This document shows, piece after piece, positions 1 through 6,436 of a stretch of 25,196 nucleotides of DNA. The stretch is from contig CAJUFK010000039.1 of the NCBI GenBank assembly GCA_910585535.1, positions 1-25,196 of the forward strand. Direction: 5' to 3'. How positions within the stretch are numbered: position 1 is the stretch's first letter; each line of letters opens with the position of its first letter. The position numbers were made by a program, and so were the translations under genes. This stretch comes from an uncultured Angelakisella sp. (lineage in GTDB: Bacteria > Bacillota > Clostridia > Oscillospirales > Ruminococcaceae). The notes under the pieces were generated by a model. It was not told where the DNA came from. It searched no databases and worked only from the letters and a program-made list of their open reading frames with translations.

Positions 1-265
1 GTCAAACGGTTGGGAATACAGCTTCTAAGAAAGGGCGCAAAGCCATCCTTTCTTATGAGCCTATCCCAGAATTAGACGTATGTAGATTTCCCGGTAAGAT
101 GCGTGCGGATAATTCCGGGATAGGCTTTTAGCTTCTTTTCCTCGAAGTGACAAGCGCGGCCGGTAGCGTACCTAACCTGGGACCACGTACTTTACGAAAA
201 GGATAAAATATATCGCTTTATACAATCCCCCTTCAAAACAGGCCCCCAAAAGGGGCCGCTTTTTG
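1..265 (+). ncRNA. Candidate structured non-coding RNA (5' end outside window)
   Basis: No credible protein is encoded here, but the sequence folds well by eye. Positions 27-56 form a perfect 9-bp hairpin (TAAGAAAGG / CCTTTCTTA) with a loop containing GCGCAAAGCC. Positions 59-129 hold a long arm whose base pairs GCCTATCCC with GGGATAGGC, followed inward by AATT/AATT. The stretch ends in an intrinsic terminator at 241-265, as expected for a discrete transcript. I could not match it to tmRNA, SRP RNA, RNase P RNA or a T-box by their signature sequences. The loop motif loosely recalls the c-di-GMP-I riboswitch, but the rest of that consensus is missing. It may be a clostridial structured RNA class or a long 3' UTR; the class is unknown. 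Confidence 0.42.
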
Positions 266-266
266 A
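241..266 (+). terminator. Intrinsic terminator
   Basis: GGCCCC pairs with GGGGCC across a short A-rich loop and is followed by GC and a run of five T. It closes the candidate RNA at the left end of the window. Confidence 0.75.
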
Positions 267-345
267 ACGGACGGAGCCCCCCGCTCCTGGCCGCCAACCC
301 GCAGCCTTTCCCCATCCCAAGCCCTCAAAAGACCCGCAGACCCGA

Positions 346-377
346 AAAGGCCCAGGTCGATGCCGACCCGGGCCTTT
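346..377. repeat. Long inverted repeat, possible bidirectional terminator
   Basis: AAAGGCCC pairs with GGGCCTTT, and inside it GGTCG pairs with CGACC around an ATGC loop, with one A/C mismatch between the two stems. That gives 13 paired bases. It lies about 215 bases beyond the stop of the leftward BofC-like gene and could end that transcript, but the T-run on either strand is short. Confidence 0.45.
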
Positions 378-451
378 CCAGAAGATTAAAATTTTACGAA
401 GATTATTGGGTCTCCCCTTGGAGAGTGGGGAGGGAGGATGTTGTTTGTTCT

Positions 452-486
452 TTCCTTTGGTGTGTCTTTATTATAACCCAAAGGAA
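452..486. repeat. Perfect 9-bp inverted repeat
   Basis: TTCCTTTGG (452-460) and CCAAAGGAA (478-486) are perfect complements separated by 17 AT-rich bases. There is no T-run after it on either strand. It could be an operator or a transcript-end hairpin; its function is unknown. Confidence 0.4.
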
Positions 487-593
487 GGCGGCGATTCATC
501 CTTTTTTGGTTAAGGCTTCGTGACAATCGGGTTACTTTAGGACGAGCCCCTGTTACAAACTGTATCCTTTGGGAAGAATTGCCGGGGAACCGC

Positions 594-983
594 TTAGCTG
601 ATATAATCCTCGATGAGACGGGTAAGCTCCTCGTAGGTCTCCACCCGAATGCCCTCCCGGAGAAGAAGCTGGTCCGGTTCGGGGAGAGTCCGGACGAAGA
701 TGTCAAAGATCATCTCCGGTTCCCGGGTGGAGGGGGAAAGCACCGAAACCCGGCCCCCGTATTCCCCTAAAAGGTACCCGGCCTCCTCCACCGGGTCCGG
801 GTCGGAGGACGAAGAGGGTTCCGGCCCGGATATGGAAGGGGAGACCTCCGGGAGGGGCTCCTTTTCCGCTTGCAGGGCCGGAGGGGCGGCCACCGTGTCC
901 AGCCGGGGGACCAGGGCCAGGGCGGCGCCGGCGGCGATGGCCAGGGCGATGGCGGCGGCAGCCGCAGCATATCGTTTTAGCAT
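594..983 (-). CDS. BofC C-terminal-domain-like exported or membrane-anchored protein
   Basis: This 129-residue protein starts at the ATG at 983, preceded by a good AGGAGGT site; longer versions of the frame have no such site. Residues about 5-25 form one Ala-rich hydrophobic segment, either a signal peptide or a membrane anchor, followed by a Pro/Ser/acidic linker to about residue 65. The last 60 residues (GYLLGEYGGRVSVLS then LPEPDQLLLREGI then LIEDYIS) resemble the BofC C-terminal domain seen in clostridial proteins. In Bacillus, BofC acts in the forespore intermembrane space and restrains the SpoIVB protease that triggers sigma-K activation. A sporulation role here is inferred from the family, and the N-terminal BofC domain is absent. 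The gene is divergent from the PBP gene. A hairpin (CCGCAG/CTGCGG, 1006-1023) lies in its leader. Confidence 0.72.
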   Translation of the reverse strand: MLKRYAAAAAAIALAIAAGAALALVPRLDTVAAPPALQAEKEPLPEVSPSISGPEPSSSSDPDPVEEAGYLLGEYGGRVSVLSPSTREPEMIFDIFVRTLPEPDQLLLREGIRVETYEELTRLIEDYIS

Positions 984-1105
984 TGGAAGCACCTCCTGAA
1001 AAGCGCCGCAGCGTCTCCTGCGGGGCAGTGTTTTTGAAACGTTTCCAGTATTGACCAAAACCGGGGGAAACATTCAAAAAAAGGTAACACTTCTGTGGTA
1101 AAGTG

Positions 1106-1114
1106 TGTTATAAT
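1106..1114 (+). promoter_or_regulatory. Extended -10 promoter for the PBP gene
   Basis: TGT-TATAAT gives a perfect -10 with the TGn extension; no good -35 sits 17 bases upstream. It places transcription start near 1121, downstream of the in-frame ATG at 1095, which supports the later start at 1218. A perfect palindrome, GAAACGTTTC at 1036-1045, lies between the two divergent genes and could be an operator. Confidence 0.55.
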
Positions 1115-1217
1115 AATCAGAGCAATGTCTTTGCTATTGGAGACAAAAGGAAGCAGCCTTTCGAGACTGTTTCGGATCTTACAACAAAAACGCCTCAAGG
1201 AAGCGGAGGTTTTGGGT

Positions 1218-3572
1218 ATGAGAGAGTATGACAGAGATCGGGAGCGCGTCCCCCGGGAAGAGGAGGACCAGCCCGCCCCCAGAAGTTCCGGGGAGCGGCG
1301 GGGCCGGAAAAAGAAAAAGAAAAACCCGGTGGTGCGGCACATCTTCCGTGCGGTGGCCTCCCTAATCTGCCTGGGAATCATCGCCGGATGTATTTTGGCC
1401 TGCTATCTTACCGTTTACGCCTTCGATATGCTGGAAGACGACCAGTACATCCTGGACCTTGACGCCAAGCGGCTGGAATATACCACCTTTATGTACGCCC
1501 AGGATCCGGAGACAGAAGAGTGGGTGGAGCTTCAGCGGCTGTCCTCCGAAAACGGCAACCGCATCTGGGTGGATTACGACCAGCTGCCGGATACGCTTCT
1601 GGATACCATTGTGGCAGTGGAGGACAAGCGCTTTTGGGAGCATAACGGAGTGGACTGGGTGACCACCATCAAGGCGACAGTGAACCTTATTGGCCACAAG
1701 TTCCACGTCCCCTTCCTCACCTTTTACGAAGGCACCCCCGGCGCCTCCACCATCACCCAGCAGGTGACCCGGAACATCACCGAGGATAAGGAAGTAGATG
1801 TGATGCGTAAGGCCCGGGAGATCGTCCGGGCCCTTAAGCTGGAACGCCGCTATTCCAAGGACCAGATCATTGAAACCTATCTGAACCTGGTCTCCTTCGG
1901 CAACAACACCTACGGGATCCAGGCGGCGGCCAACCTCTACTTCGATAAGGACGTCAGCCAGCTGACGGTGGCCGAGTGCGCGTCTATTGTGGGCATCACC
2001 AAGGATCCCACCTATTACAACCCCTTTTACAACACCGAAAAGAACAGCGGCCTGGAAAATAACCTCAAGCGCAAGGACGACATCCTGTTTTTGATGCACG
2101 AGCAGGGAAAGCTTACCGACGAGGAGTACGAAACCGAACTAAACCGGGAACTGGTCTTTGCCAGCGAGAATAAGGAAAAAATGGTCAATTACGACCAAAG
2201 CTATTTTGTGGACTACGCCATCGAGTGTGTCATCAATGACCTGGCGGCCCAAAACGGCTGCACCTACCGGGAAGCCGAGGCCATGCTCCTCTCCGGCGGA
2301 TACCGGATCTATACAACGGTAGATACCCGGGTCCAGGACATCCTGGACGAGGTGTACGAGACCTATGAGTTCCCCACGGTAAAGAACGAGGAGAAACCCC
2401 AATCCGCCTTTGTCATCACCGAGCCCAATGGCCGGATCGTCGCCCTGCGCGGGGGCACCGGCGTTAAGGAAGGGGCCCGGATCTGGAACCGCGCCACCGA
2501 TACCACCCGCCAGGCTGGCTCCACCATCAAGCCCATCACCTCTTATGCCCTGGCGATCCAGCAGAACCTGGTGAACTTTTCCACCCTCATCGAGGACAAG
2601 CAGGTGGTCGTCAAACAGGACGAAGGCCAGCCGGACTGGAAGCCCGGAAACTTTTACGGAAACTTCAAAGGCTTTATGACCGTCTCCGAGGCCATCCAGC
2701 GTTCCTGTAACATGGTGCCGGTGCAGCTGGTGCAGATGCTCACCCCCCGAGCCTGCTGGAACTTCCTCCACGATACCCTAAACATCCAAAGCCTTTCCGA
2801 GATGGACATTGCCTACAGCCCCATGGCCCTGGGCTCCCTGACCAACGGCATCACTCCCCTGGATATGGCCGGAGCTTACCAAATGTACGCCAACGGCGGG
2901 ATGCGGACCCAGCCCTATTGCTACACCCGGGTCCTGGACAGCCGCGGCAAGGTGGTCCTGGAGAACCGCCAGGCCCCCCAGCGGGTGATGGACTACGACT
3001 CCGCCACCGTGATGAACAAGCTTCTCCAGCGGGTGGTAAATGCCGCCCCCGGCACCGGTACCGACGCCAATCTGGGAGCCATGAATATCCCTGTGGCGGG
3101 CAAGACCGGCACCACAGACGACGATGTGGACCAGTGGTTCGTAGGTCTGACCCCATACTATGTAGGGGTCTGCTGGGTAGGTTACGACGATCAGTTCCAG
3201 CGGGATGAGGAGGGGAACCTTCTCTACGACGGCTATGGCCGGAAGATCCCCAACAGCGTCCGGTACAGCAGGTACCCGCCTCCGCTCCTTTGGAAGGAGG
3301 TTATGTCCCGGGTCCACGAGGGCCTGGAGTCCAAGGATTTTGCCGGCTCCTCCAGCGTCATCGCCCTGAAATACTGTACCCTTACCGGTTACGCCGCCAC
3401 CCCGGACTGTGAGTACGCCATCACCGGCTGGTATAAGAACGAGAATATCCCCAGCGCCTGCCCCTATCACACCGGCATGAATCCCGATGTTCCCCTGGTG
3501 GGCCAAAAGAGCCCGGATCCGGATGATATGTTCCCCGAGGACGATTACGACCCGGATGACGACGATGATTGA
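1218..3572 (+). CDS. Class A penicillin-binding protein (transglycosylase/transpeptidase)
   Basis: This is a bifunctional murein synthase of 784 residues. The start is the ATG at 1218 with GGAGG seven bases upstream. A Lys/Arg-rich cytoplasmic tail (to about residue 40) leads into one membrane anchor (about 42-68). The GT51 glycosyltransferase domain carries the catalytic-type EDKRFWEHNGVDW (Glu135), GASTITQQ and the RKAREIVRALKLE region. The penicillin-binding domain shows Ser435 in STIK, SCN in IQRSCNMVPVQL, and Lys629 in AGKTGTT. The C-terminus ends in a very acidic tail rich in Asp and Pro. All key residues are intact, so an active enzyme that polymerises and crosslinks peptidoglycan outside the membrane is expected. 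It has its own promoter and terminator, and its divergent partner is the BofC-like gene. Confidence 0.95.
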   Translation: MREYDRDRERVPREEEDQPAPRSSGERRGRKKKKKNPVVRHIFRAVASLICLGIIAGCILACYLTVYAFDMLEDDQYILDLDAKRLEYTTFMYAQDPETEEWVELQRLSSENGNRIWVDYDQLPDTLLDTIVAVEDKRFWEHNGVDWVTTIKATVNLIGHKFHVPFLTFYEGTPGASTITQQVTRNITEDKEVDVMRKAREIVRALKLERRYSKDQIIETYLNLVSFGNNTYGIQAAANLYFDKDVSQLTVAECASIVGITKDPTYYNPFYNTEKNSGLENNLKRKDDILFLMHEQGKLTDEEYETELNRELVFASENKEKMVNYDQSYFVDYAIECVINDLAAQNGCTYREAEAMLLSGGYRIYTTVDTRVQDILDEVYETYEFPTVKNEEKPQSAFVITEPNGRIVALRGGTGVKEGARIWNRATDTTRQAGSTIKPITSYALAIQQNLVNFSTLIEDKQVVVKQDEGQPDWKPGNFYGNFKGFMTVSEAIQRSCNMVPVQLVQMLTPRACWNFLHDTLNIQSLSEMDIAYSPMALGSLTNGITPLDMAGAYQMYANGGMRTQPYCYTRVLDSRGKVVLENRQAPQRVMDYDSATVMNKLLQRVVNAAPGTGTDANLGAMNIPVAGKTGTTDDDVDQWFVGLTPYYVGVCWVGYDDQFQRDEEGNLLYDGYGRKIPNSVRYSRYPPPLLWKEVMSRVHEGLESKDFAGSSSVIALKYCTLTGYAATPDCEYAITGWYKNENIPSACPYHTGMNPDVPLVGQKSPDPDDMFPEDDYDPDDDDD

Positions 3573-3575
3573 CCG

Positions 3576-3614
3576 ATCCCCCCACCGGGAAGCTTCTGCT
3601 TTCCGGCGGGGGAT
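3576..3614 (+). terminator. Probable terminator hairpin after the PBP gene
   Basis: ATCCCCC/GGGGGAT forms the outer stem and CCGGGAAGC/GCTTTCCGG the inner stem (one G-T pair) around a TTCT loop. The following sequence is only moderately T-rich, so some read-through into the Rrf2 gene is possible. Confidence 0.55.
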
Positions 3615-3651
3615 GCTTTATCTGCTTTCTCCACAGAAAAGGAGGTAGGAT

Positions 3652-4083
3652 ATGCAGATCTCAAGCAGATTCACCATTGCGGTTCATGTCCTTTTGTGCA
3701 TTGAGTTTTTTAAGGACAGCCGCAAGGCGACCAGCGACTTTCTCGCATCCAGTGTGAATGCCAATCCTGTTGTAATTAGAAAGCTGCTACAGCAGCTGAA
3801 AAGGGCCGGGATCGTTCGGGTTGCACGGGGAAGCGGCGGTGCGGAGACCGCCAGACCCCTGGAAAAGATCACCCTCCTGGATCTGTACAACGCCGTGGAG
3901 TGTGTGGACAGGGGAAAGCTGTTCCATTTCCATGAAAATCCAAACCTGCTCTGCCCAGTGGGGAAAAACATCCATGAGGTTTTAGACAAGCGGCTGGAAA
4001 AGATACAGGAGGTCATGGAGGTCCAGATGGAGTCGGTGACGATGAGGGATCTTTTTTGGGATGCACAGAAGCTGATGAAGTAA
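3652..4083 (+). CDS. Rrf2-family transcriptional regulator (YwnA-like)
   Basis: A 143-residue regulator starting at an ATG behind AAAAGGAGG. The N-terminal 75 residues form the Rrf2 winged helix (MQISSRFTIAVHVLLCIEF, then ANPVVIRKLLQQLKRAGIV, then the wing RGSGGAETARPLEKITLLDLY). The middle part (PNLLCPVGKNIHEVLDKRLEKIQEVME) fits the YwnA-like branch. The three-cysteine Fe-S cluster motif of IscR/NsrR is not present: only isolated cysteines are visible. An iron-sulfur sensor is therefore unlikely; a single redox-active Cys is possible. It is followed by a strong terminator and then by a cupin gene whose promoter carries a dyad that this protein could bind, which is an inference from neighbourhood. 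Confidence 0.9.
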   Translation: MQISSRFTIAVHVLLCIEFFKDSRKATSDFLASSVNANPVVIRKLLQQLKRAGIVRVARGSGGAETARPLEKITLLDLYNAVECVDRGKLFHFHENPNLLCPVGKNIHEVLDKRLEKIQEVMEVQMESVTMRDLFWDAQKLMK

Positions 4084-4110
4084 GCCCCCAATTGGGGGCT
4101 GATTTTTTTT
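4083..4110 (+). terminator. Intrinsic terminator of the Rrf2 gene
   Basis: AGCCCCC pairs with GGGGGCT around an AATT loop and is followed by GA and eight T. The stem overlaps the end of the stop codon. Confidence 0.9.
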
Positions 4111-4129
4111 AGAAAATTCGTTGTAACTA

Positions 4130-4158
4130 TTGACAATACAACAAAATCGTGGTATAAC
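4130..4158 (+). promoter_or_regulatory. Strong sigma-A promoter of the cupin gene
   Basis: TTGACA (4130-4135) and TATAAC (4153-4158) are separated by exactly 17 bases. It is among the best promoters in the window, so tight control by a repressor would make sense. Confidence 0.85.
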
Positions 4159-4164
4159 AATAAT

Positions 4165-4183
4165 TGTAACGATGATTGTTACA
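4165..4183. promoter_or_regulatory. Dyad operator candidate over the cupin transcription start
   Basis: TGTAAC and GTTACA form a perfect inverted repeat with a 7-base gap, lying at the expected transcription start of the promoter just upstream. Another TTGTAAC half-site occurs at 4121-4127, just before the -35. The upstream Rrf2 protein is the natural candidate to bind here. Confidence 0.6.
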
Positions 4184-4204
4184 TTAAGAAATGGAGGTAT
4201 CATA

Positions 4205-4561
4205 ATGAAAAAGTACAAAAAGGTGAATGTTCCCCAGGAGCCGCGAGTCGAACTGCACGACACCCTTTCCCTCACCGGGGCGGAGATCAGCCTCAATCAT
4301 TTTTCCGCTGGAGCCGGTGTGCCCTTTGTTCACTCCCACAAGCAAAACGAGGAGATCTATGGCGTCCTGGCCGGGAGGGGCAAGGCCATCATCGACGGGG
4401 AGACGGTGGCTCTTGTTGCCGGTGACTGGCTCCGGGTCGCCCCGGCAGCCAAGCGCCAGTTCTCCGCAGCGGAAGATTCCTCTCTCAGCCTTCTCTGCAT
4501 CCAGGTCAAGGAGAACTCCCTGGACGGATATACCAGGGATGATGCGGTAGTCGAGGGTTAA
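4205..4561 (+). CDS. Small single-domain cupin protein
   Basis: The ATG at 4205 has GGAGGT six bases upstream; the product is 118 residues. It is one cupin beta-barrel. Motif 1 is visible in HSHKQNEEIYGVLAGRG, with His, His and Glu as likely metal ligands. Motif 2 is the GDWLRVAPAAKRQF segment, which lacks the usual ligand His. There is no signal peptide, so it acts in the cytoplasm. Proteins of this type are often annotated only as cupin-domain proteins; substrate and reaction cannot be read from the sequence. Its strong, operator-bearing promoter and the adjacent Rrf2 regulator suggest an inducible stress or detoxification gene, which is inference. Confidence 0.88.
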   Translation: MKKYKKVNVPQEPRVELHDTLSLTGAEISLNHFSAGAGVPFVHSHKQNEEIYGVLAGRGKAIIDGETVALVAGDWLRVAPAAKRQFSAAEDSSLSLLCIQVKENSLDGYTRDDAVVEG

Positions 4562-4571
4562 AACTGTCATC

Positions 4572-4611
4572 AAAAAAAGGCCGCACAACCCGAATCGGGC
4601 TGTGCGGCCTT
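4572..4611 (-). terminator. Terminator of the hydrolase operon (minus strand)
   Basis: AAGGCCGCACA pairs with TGTGCGGCCTT, with an inner CCCG/CGGG stem. On the minus strand it runs into seven T (the A-tract at 4572-4578). It also sits just after the converging cupin gene and may serve both directions. Confidence 0.88.
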
Positions 4612-4629
4612 GCCATTTCCTGCTGTTCT

Positions 4630-5595
4630 TCAGTCCTCCAGCATAGGGTCCAGGGTGCGGCGGGCCATGATCTTTTCCAGCCAGGCCAGCAGTTCCCGCC
4701 GGACCTCCTCCCGTTCGGTTTCGTTAAACATTTCGTGACGGCCTCCGGGCCAAAGGCGCAGCTCCACCTCCCGGCATCCGGCCCGAAGAAGACCGGCGCA
4801 GACCTCCCGGGGACCGGCGCCCATGGCCCCTACCGGGTCTTGATCTCCGGCGAGAAGGTAGACCGGCAGGCTTTTGGGCATGGTGGCGTACCATTGGCTG
4901 GAATTGCACTCCTCCAGCATGGAGAATAGCTCGTAGTAAGCGGAAACGGTAAACTGAAAAGCGCATTGGGGGTCCGCCAGATAGGAGGAACAAACCGCCT
5001 CCTCCTTGCTGAGCCAGTCCACCGGCGTCTTTGCCCCGGGGATAGCCCGGCTGAAGCTTCCGTTGGCAAGCTGGTACACCTGATGGGAAATGTGCTTTGG
5101 CCCTTTGACCAGCTCCACCCCCCGGGCCAAAGCCTGTCCCAGGGGGGCGGCGGGATTCCGGCCCGCTGTTCCGCTGAGGATCAGCCCGCTAAGGGTCCTC
5201 CCAAACCGCTGGGCAAAGAGCCGGGCGATAAAGGAGCCCATGCTGTGCCCAAGCAGAAAGTAGGGAACGCCGGGGTATCGCCCTGCCATCTCCCTGCGGA
5301 GAAGTTCCAGGTCCTCCACCAGATACTTCCGGGAGCCCCTGGGGCCGAAAAAGCCCAGCTTTTCCCGGTTAAGGAGGGCGGTGGCCCCATGGCCCAGGTG
5401 ATCGTTGCCGCAAAAGACCAGCCCTGCGTCGCAGAACGTCCGGGCCAATTCCTCATAACGATCTACATATTCGCACATCCCATGACTCAGCTGAACGACC
5501 CCCCGAACCACGGCCCCCTCGTCGGGGGTGAAGATCCGAGCAGAGACCCTCCACTTCCCATTGGAAGAGAGGTAGGTGTAGACTTCCCGATTCAT
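4630..5595 (-). CDS. Alpha/beta hydrolase, monoacylglycerol lipase-like (serine aminopeptidase S33 type)
   Basis: A 321-residue cytoplasmic hydrolase without signal peptide. VVQLSHGMCEYVDRYEELA gives the oxyanion-hole HG and the lysophospholipase-like start of the fold. GHSMGS (Ser118) is the nucleophile elbow, AGDQDPVG (Asp253) the acid and GGRHEMFNE (His287) the catalytic histidine, so the triad is complete. The closest well-known relatives are bacterial monoacylglycerol lipases and lysophospholipases; the true substrate is unknown. The ribosome site before the ATG is modest (GAGGAA). It lies 25 bases behind the universal-stress-like gene and shares its promoter and the terminator at 4572-4611. 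Confidence 0.9.
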   Translation of the reverse strand: MNREVYTYLSSNGKWRVSARIFTPDEGAVVRGVVQLSHGMCEYVDRYEELARTFCDAGLVFCGNDHLGHGATALLNREKLGFFGPRGSRKYLVEDLELLRREMAGRYPGVPYFLLGHSMGSFIARLFAQRFGRTLSGLILSGTAGRNPAAPLGQALARGVELVKGPKHISHQVYQLANGSFSRAIPGAKTPVDWLSKEEAVCSSYLADPQCAFQFTVSAYYELFSMLEECNSSQWYATMPKSLPVYLLAGDQDPVGAMGAGPREVCAGLLRAGCREVELRLWPGGRHEMFNETEREEVRRELLAWLEKIMARRTLDPMLED

Positions 5596-5620
5596 CTTCT
5601 TTCCTCACCTTTCCTGCGGT

Positions 5621-6112
5621 CTATTCCGTTAGGTGGACAGGGGCCAGGCCGATGTAGGGAAGAATCCCCTGGCTGCTGTCCCTGCCTGCCTCGGCCTTAT
5701 CCAAAACGCCCACCGGGCGCAGAGAACCGTCCTGCTCCACCAGATAAAATTCCACCTGGTCAAAGCGGAGCCACAGTTTCCGCAGCAGGCTGCTGCCCTC
5801 TCCGGGAAGGCCGGTGACCACCGCGGCGGGACGGCGTTCCCGGATCAGCTCCCCCAGGAAGCGCTCCGGACGGGGGCTGTAATGAATGGTCATAGCGGCG
5901 TCGTGTTCCCGGCTGGTCTGGAACAAGAACTCGATGGCCTCCGGGTTGCTGGCACGGCTGGGGTCGGAGACATTCACCACCTCCAGGGCGGCTTCTATGC
6001 GGTCCGCCAGCATCCGGCCGGCGGTGATGAGCCGCTGACAGCGAAACTGGTCGGTGACCAGCGCCAAGACCACGGGAGGAGGACCCCCCGCAGGTTGTTT
6101 CGATTTTCCCAT
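5621..6112 (-). CDS. Universal stress protein-like (KdpD-USP-type) domain protein
   Basis: I chose the ATG at 6112 (163 residues), with AGGAGAG upstream; an ATG at 6157 lies almost at the likely transcription start and has no ribosome site. The N-terminal half (VVLALVTDQFRCQRLITAG, then LEVVNVSDPS) resembles the nucleotide-binding USP domain that follows the sensor kinase KdpD N-terminus, where VTDQ..C.RLI..G is typical. The middle part fits the rest of a Rossmann-like USP fold. The last 30 residues are not recognisable. It is a cytoplasmic protein, first gene of a two-gene operon with the hydrolase. A role in stress or nucleotide sensing is only a family-level guess. Confidence 0.68.
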   Translation of the reverse strand: MGKSKQPAGGPPPVVLALVTDQFRCQRLITAGRMLADRIEAALEVVNVSDPSRASNPEAIEFLFQTSREHDAAMTIHYSPRPERFLGELIRERRPAAVVTGLPGEGSSLLRKLWLRFDQVEFYLVEQDGSLRPVGVLDKAEAGRDSSQGILPYIGLAPVHLTE

Positions 6113-6163
6113 GATGCGTTCTCTCCTGTCTTGAAAAAGTAGCGATACTCTCCTCATATGTAC

Positions 6164-6192
6164 AGTATAAACGAAAAGGCAGCGGTTTGGAA
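6164..6192 (-). promoter_or_regulatory. Weak sigma-A promoter for the USP-hydrolase operon
   Basis: Read on the minus strand, TTCCAA and TATACT are 17 bases apart. The -35 matches only about half of the consensus. Confidence 0.4.
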
Positions 6193-6246
6193 TGGCCTTG
6201 GGGGAAATTTAACCGAAAGTTTTCAATTTTATCATACCTCATGGTG

Positions 6247-6264
6247 AAGTGAATTATTTGACAA
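6247..6264 (+). promoter_or_regulatory. Candidate Rex operator overlapping the rex -35
   Basis: AAGTGAA-TTAT-TTGACAA matches 11 of the 14 fixed positions of the Rex consensus TTGTGAA-N4-TTCACAA. Its right half overlaps the -35 box of the rex promoter, the arrangement expected for autorepression by Rex when NADH is low. Confidence 0.45.
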
Positions 6265-6286
6265 AAGACGCCGAAAGGGATACAAT
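6258..6286 (+). promoter_or_regulatory. Sigma-A promoter of rex
   Basis: TTGACA (6258-6263) and TACAAT (6281-6286) with a 17-base spacer. Transcription would start near 6293, giving a leader of about 145 bases. Confidence 0.85.
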
Positions 6287-6293
6287 TATTTTT

Positions 6294-6413
6294 AACGGCC
6301 TGGGGCGGTCCAAAAACAGGGCCGTTTGTCTGGGCAAAACCGTATTCACAGCGCCTTGGCTGGGGGTACAAAGATGATAACGCCCTGGGGAAGGCATTAA
6401 CACTTCCCTGGGC
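6294..6413 (+). promoter_or_regulatory. Structured 5' leader of the rex transcript
   Basis: Two hairpins can be drawn. One is AACGGCC/GGCCGTT at 6294-6326, exactly at the predicted 5' end. The other is at 6382-6413, where GCCC/GGGC encloses GGGAAG/CTTCCC with a 9-base loop. Neither is followed by a T-run, so they look like mRNA-stabilising or translational elements rather than terminators. The rest of the gap between 6113 and 6436 holds only the two promoters. Confidence 0.45.
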
Positions 6414-6436
6414 TGGAAAGGAAGAAGGGATCTGAT

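Larger units (their letters stand above)
267..593. other. Intergenic stretch without a supported gene
   Basis: Short open frames exist here but lack ribosome binding sites and have low-complexity or implausible translations. The visible content is two long inverted repeats, at 346-377 and 452-486, and a smaller one at 412-432 (CTCCCC/GGGGAG). A TATAAT-like hexamer read on the minus strand (about 471-476) has no good -35 partner. Confidence 0.6.

Noticed and set aside
27..140. A c-di-GMP-I riboswitch in the first 140 bases because of GCGCAAAGCC
   Set aside because: Only this short string matches; the second half of the aptamer and the CACAGGGCAAACC start are absent, and no gene follows.
263..523. 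A TTG-started 86-codon plus-strand frame after the first terminator
   Set aside because: It starts inside the terminator T-run, has no ribosome site, and its Pro-rich translation looks non-coding.
1095..1217. An upstream ATG that would lengthen the PBP by 41 residues
   Set aside because: It lies before the predicted transcription start and lacks a ribosome site, while the ATG at 1218 has a good one.
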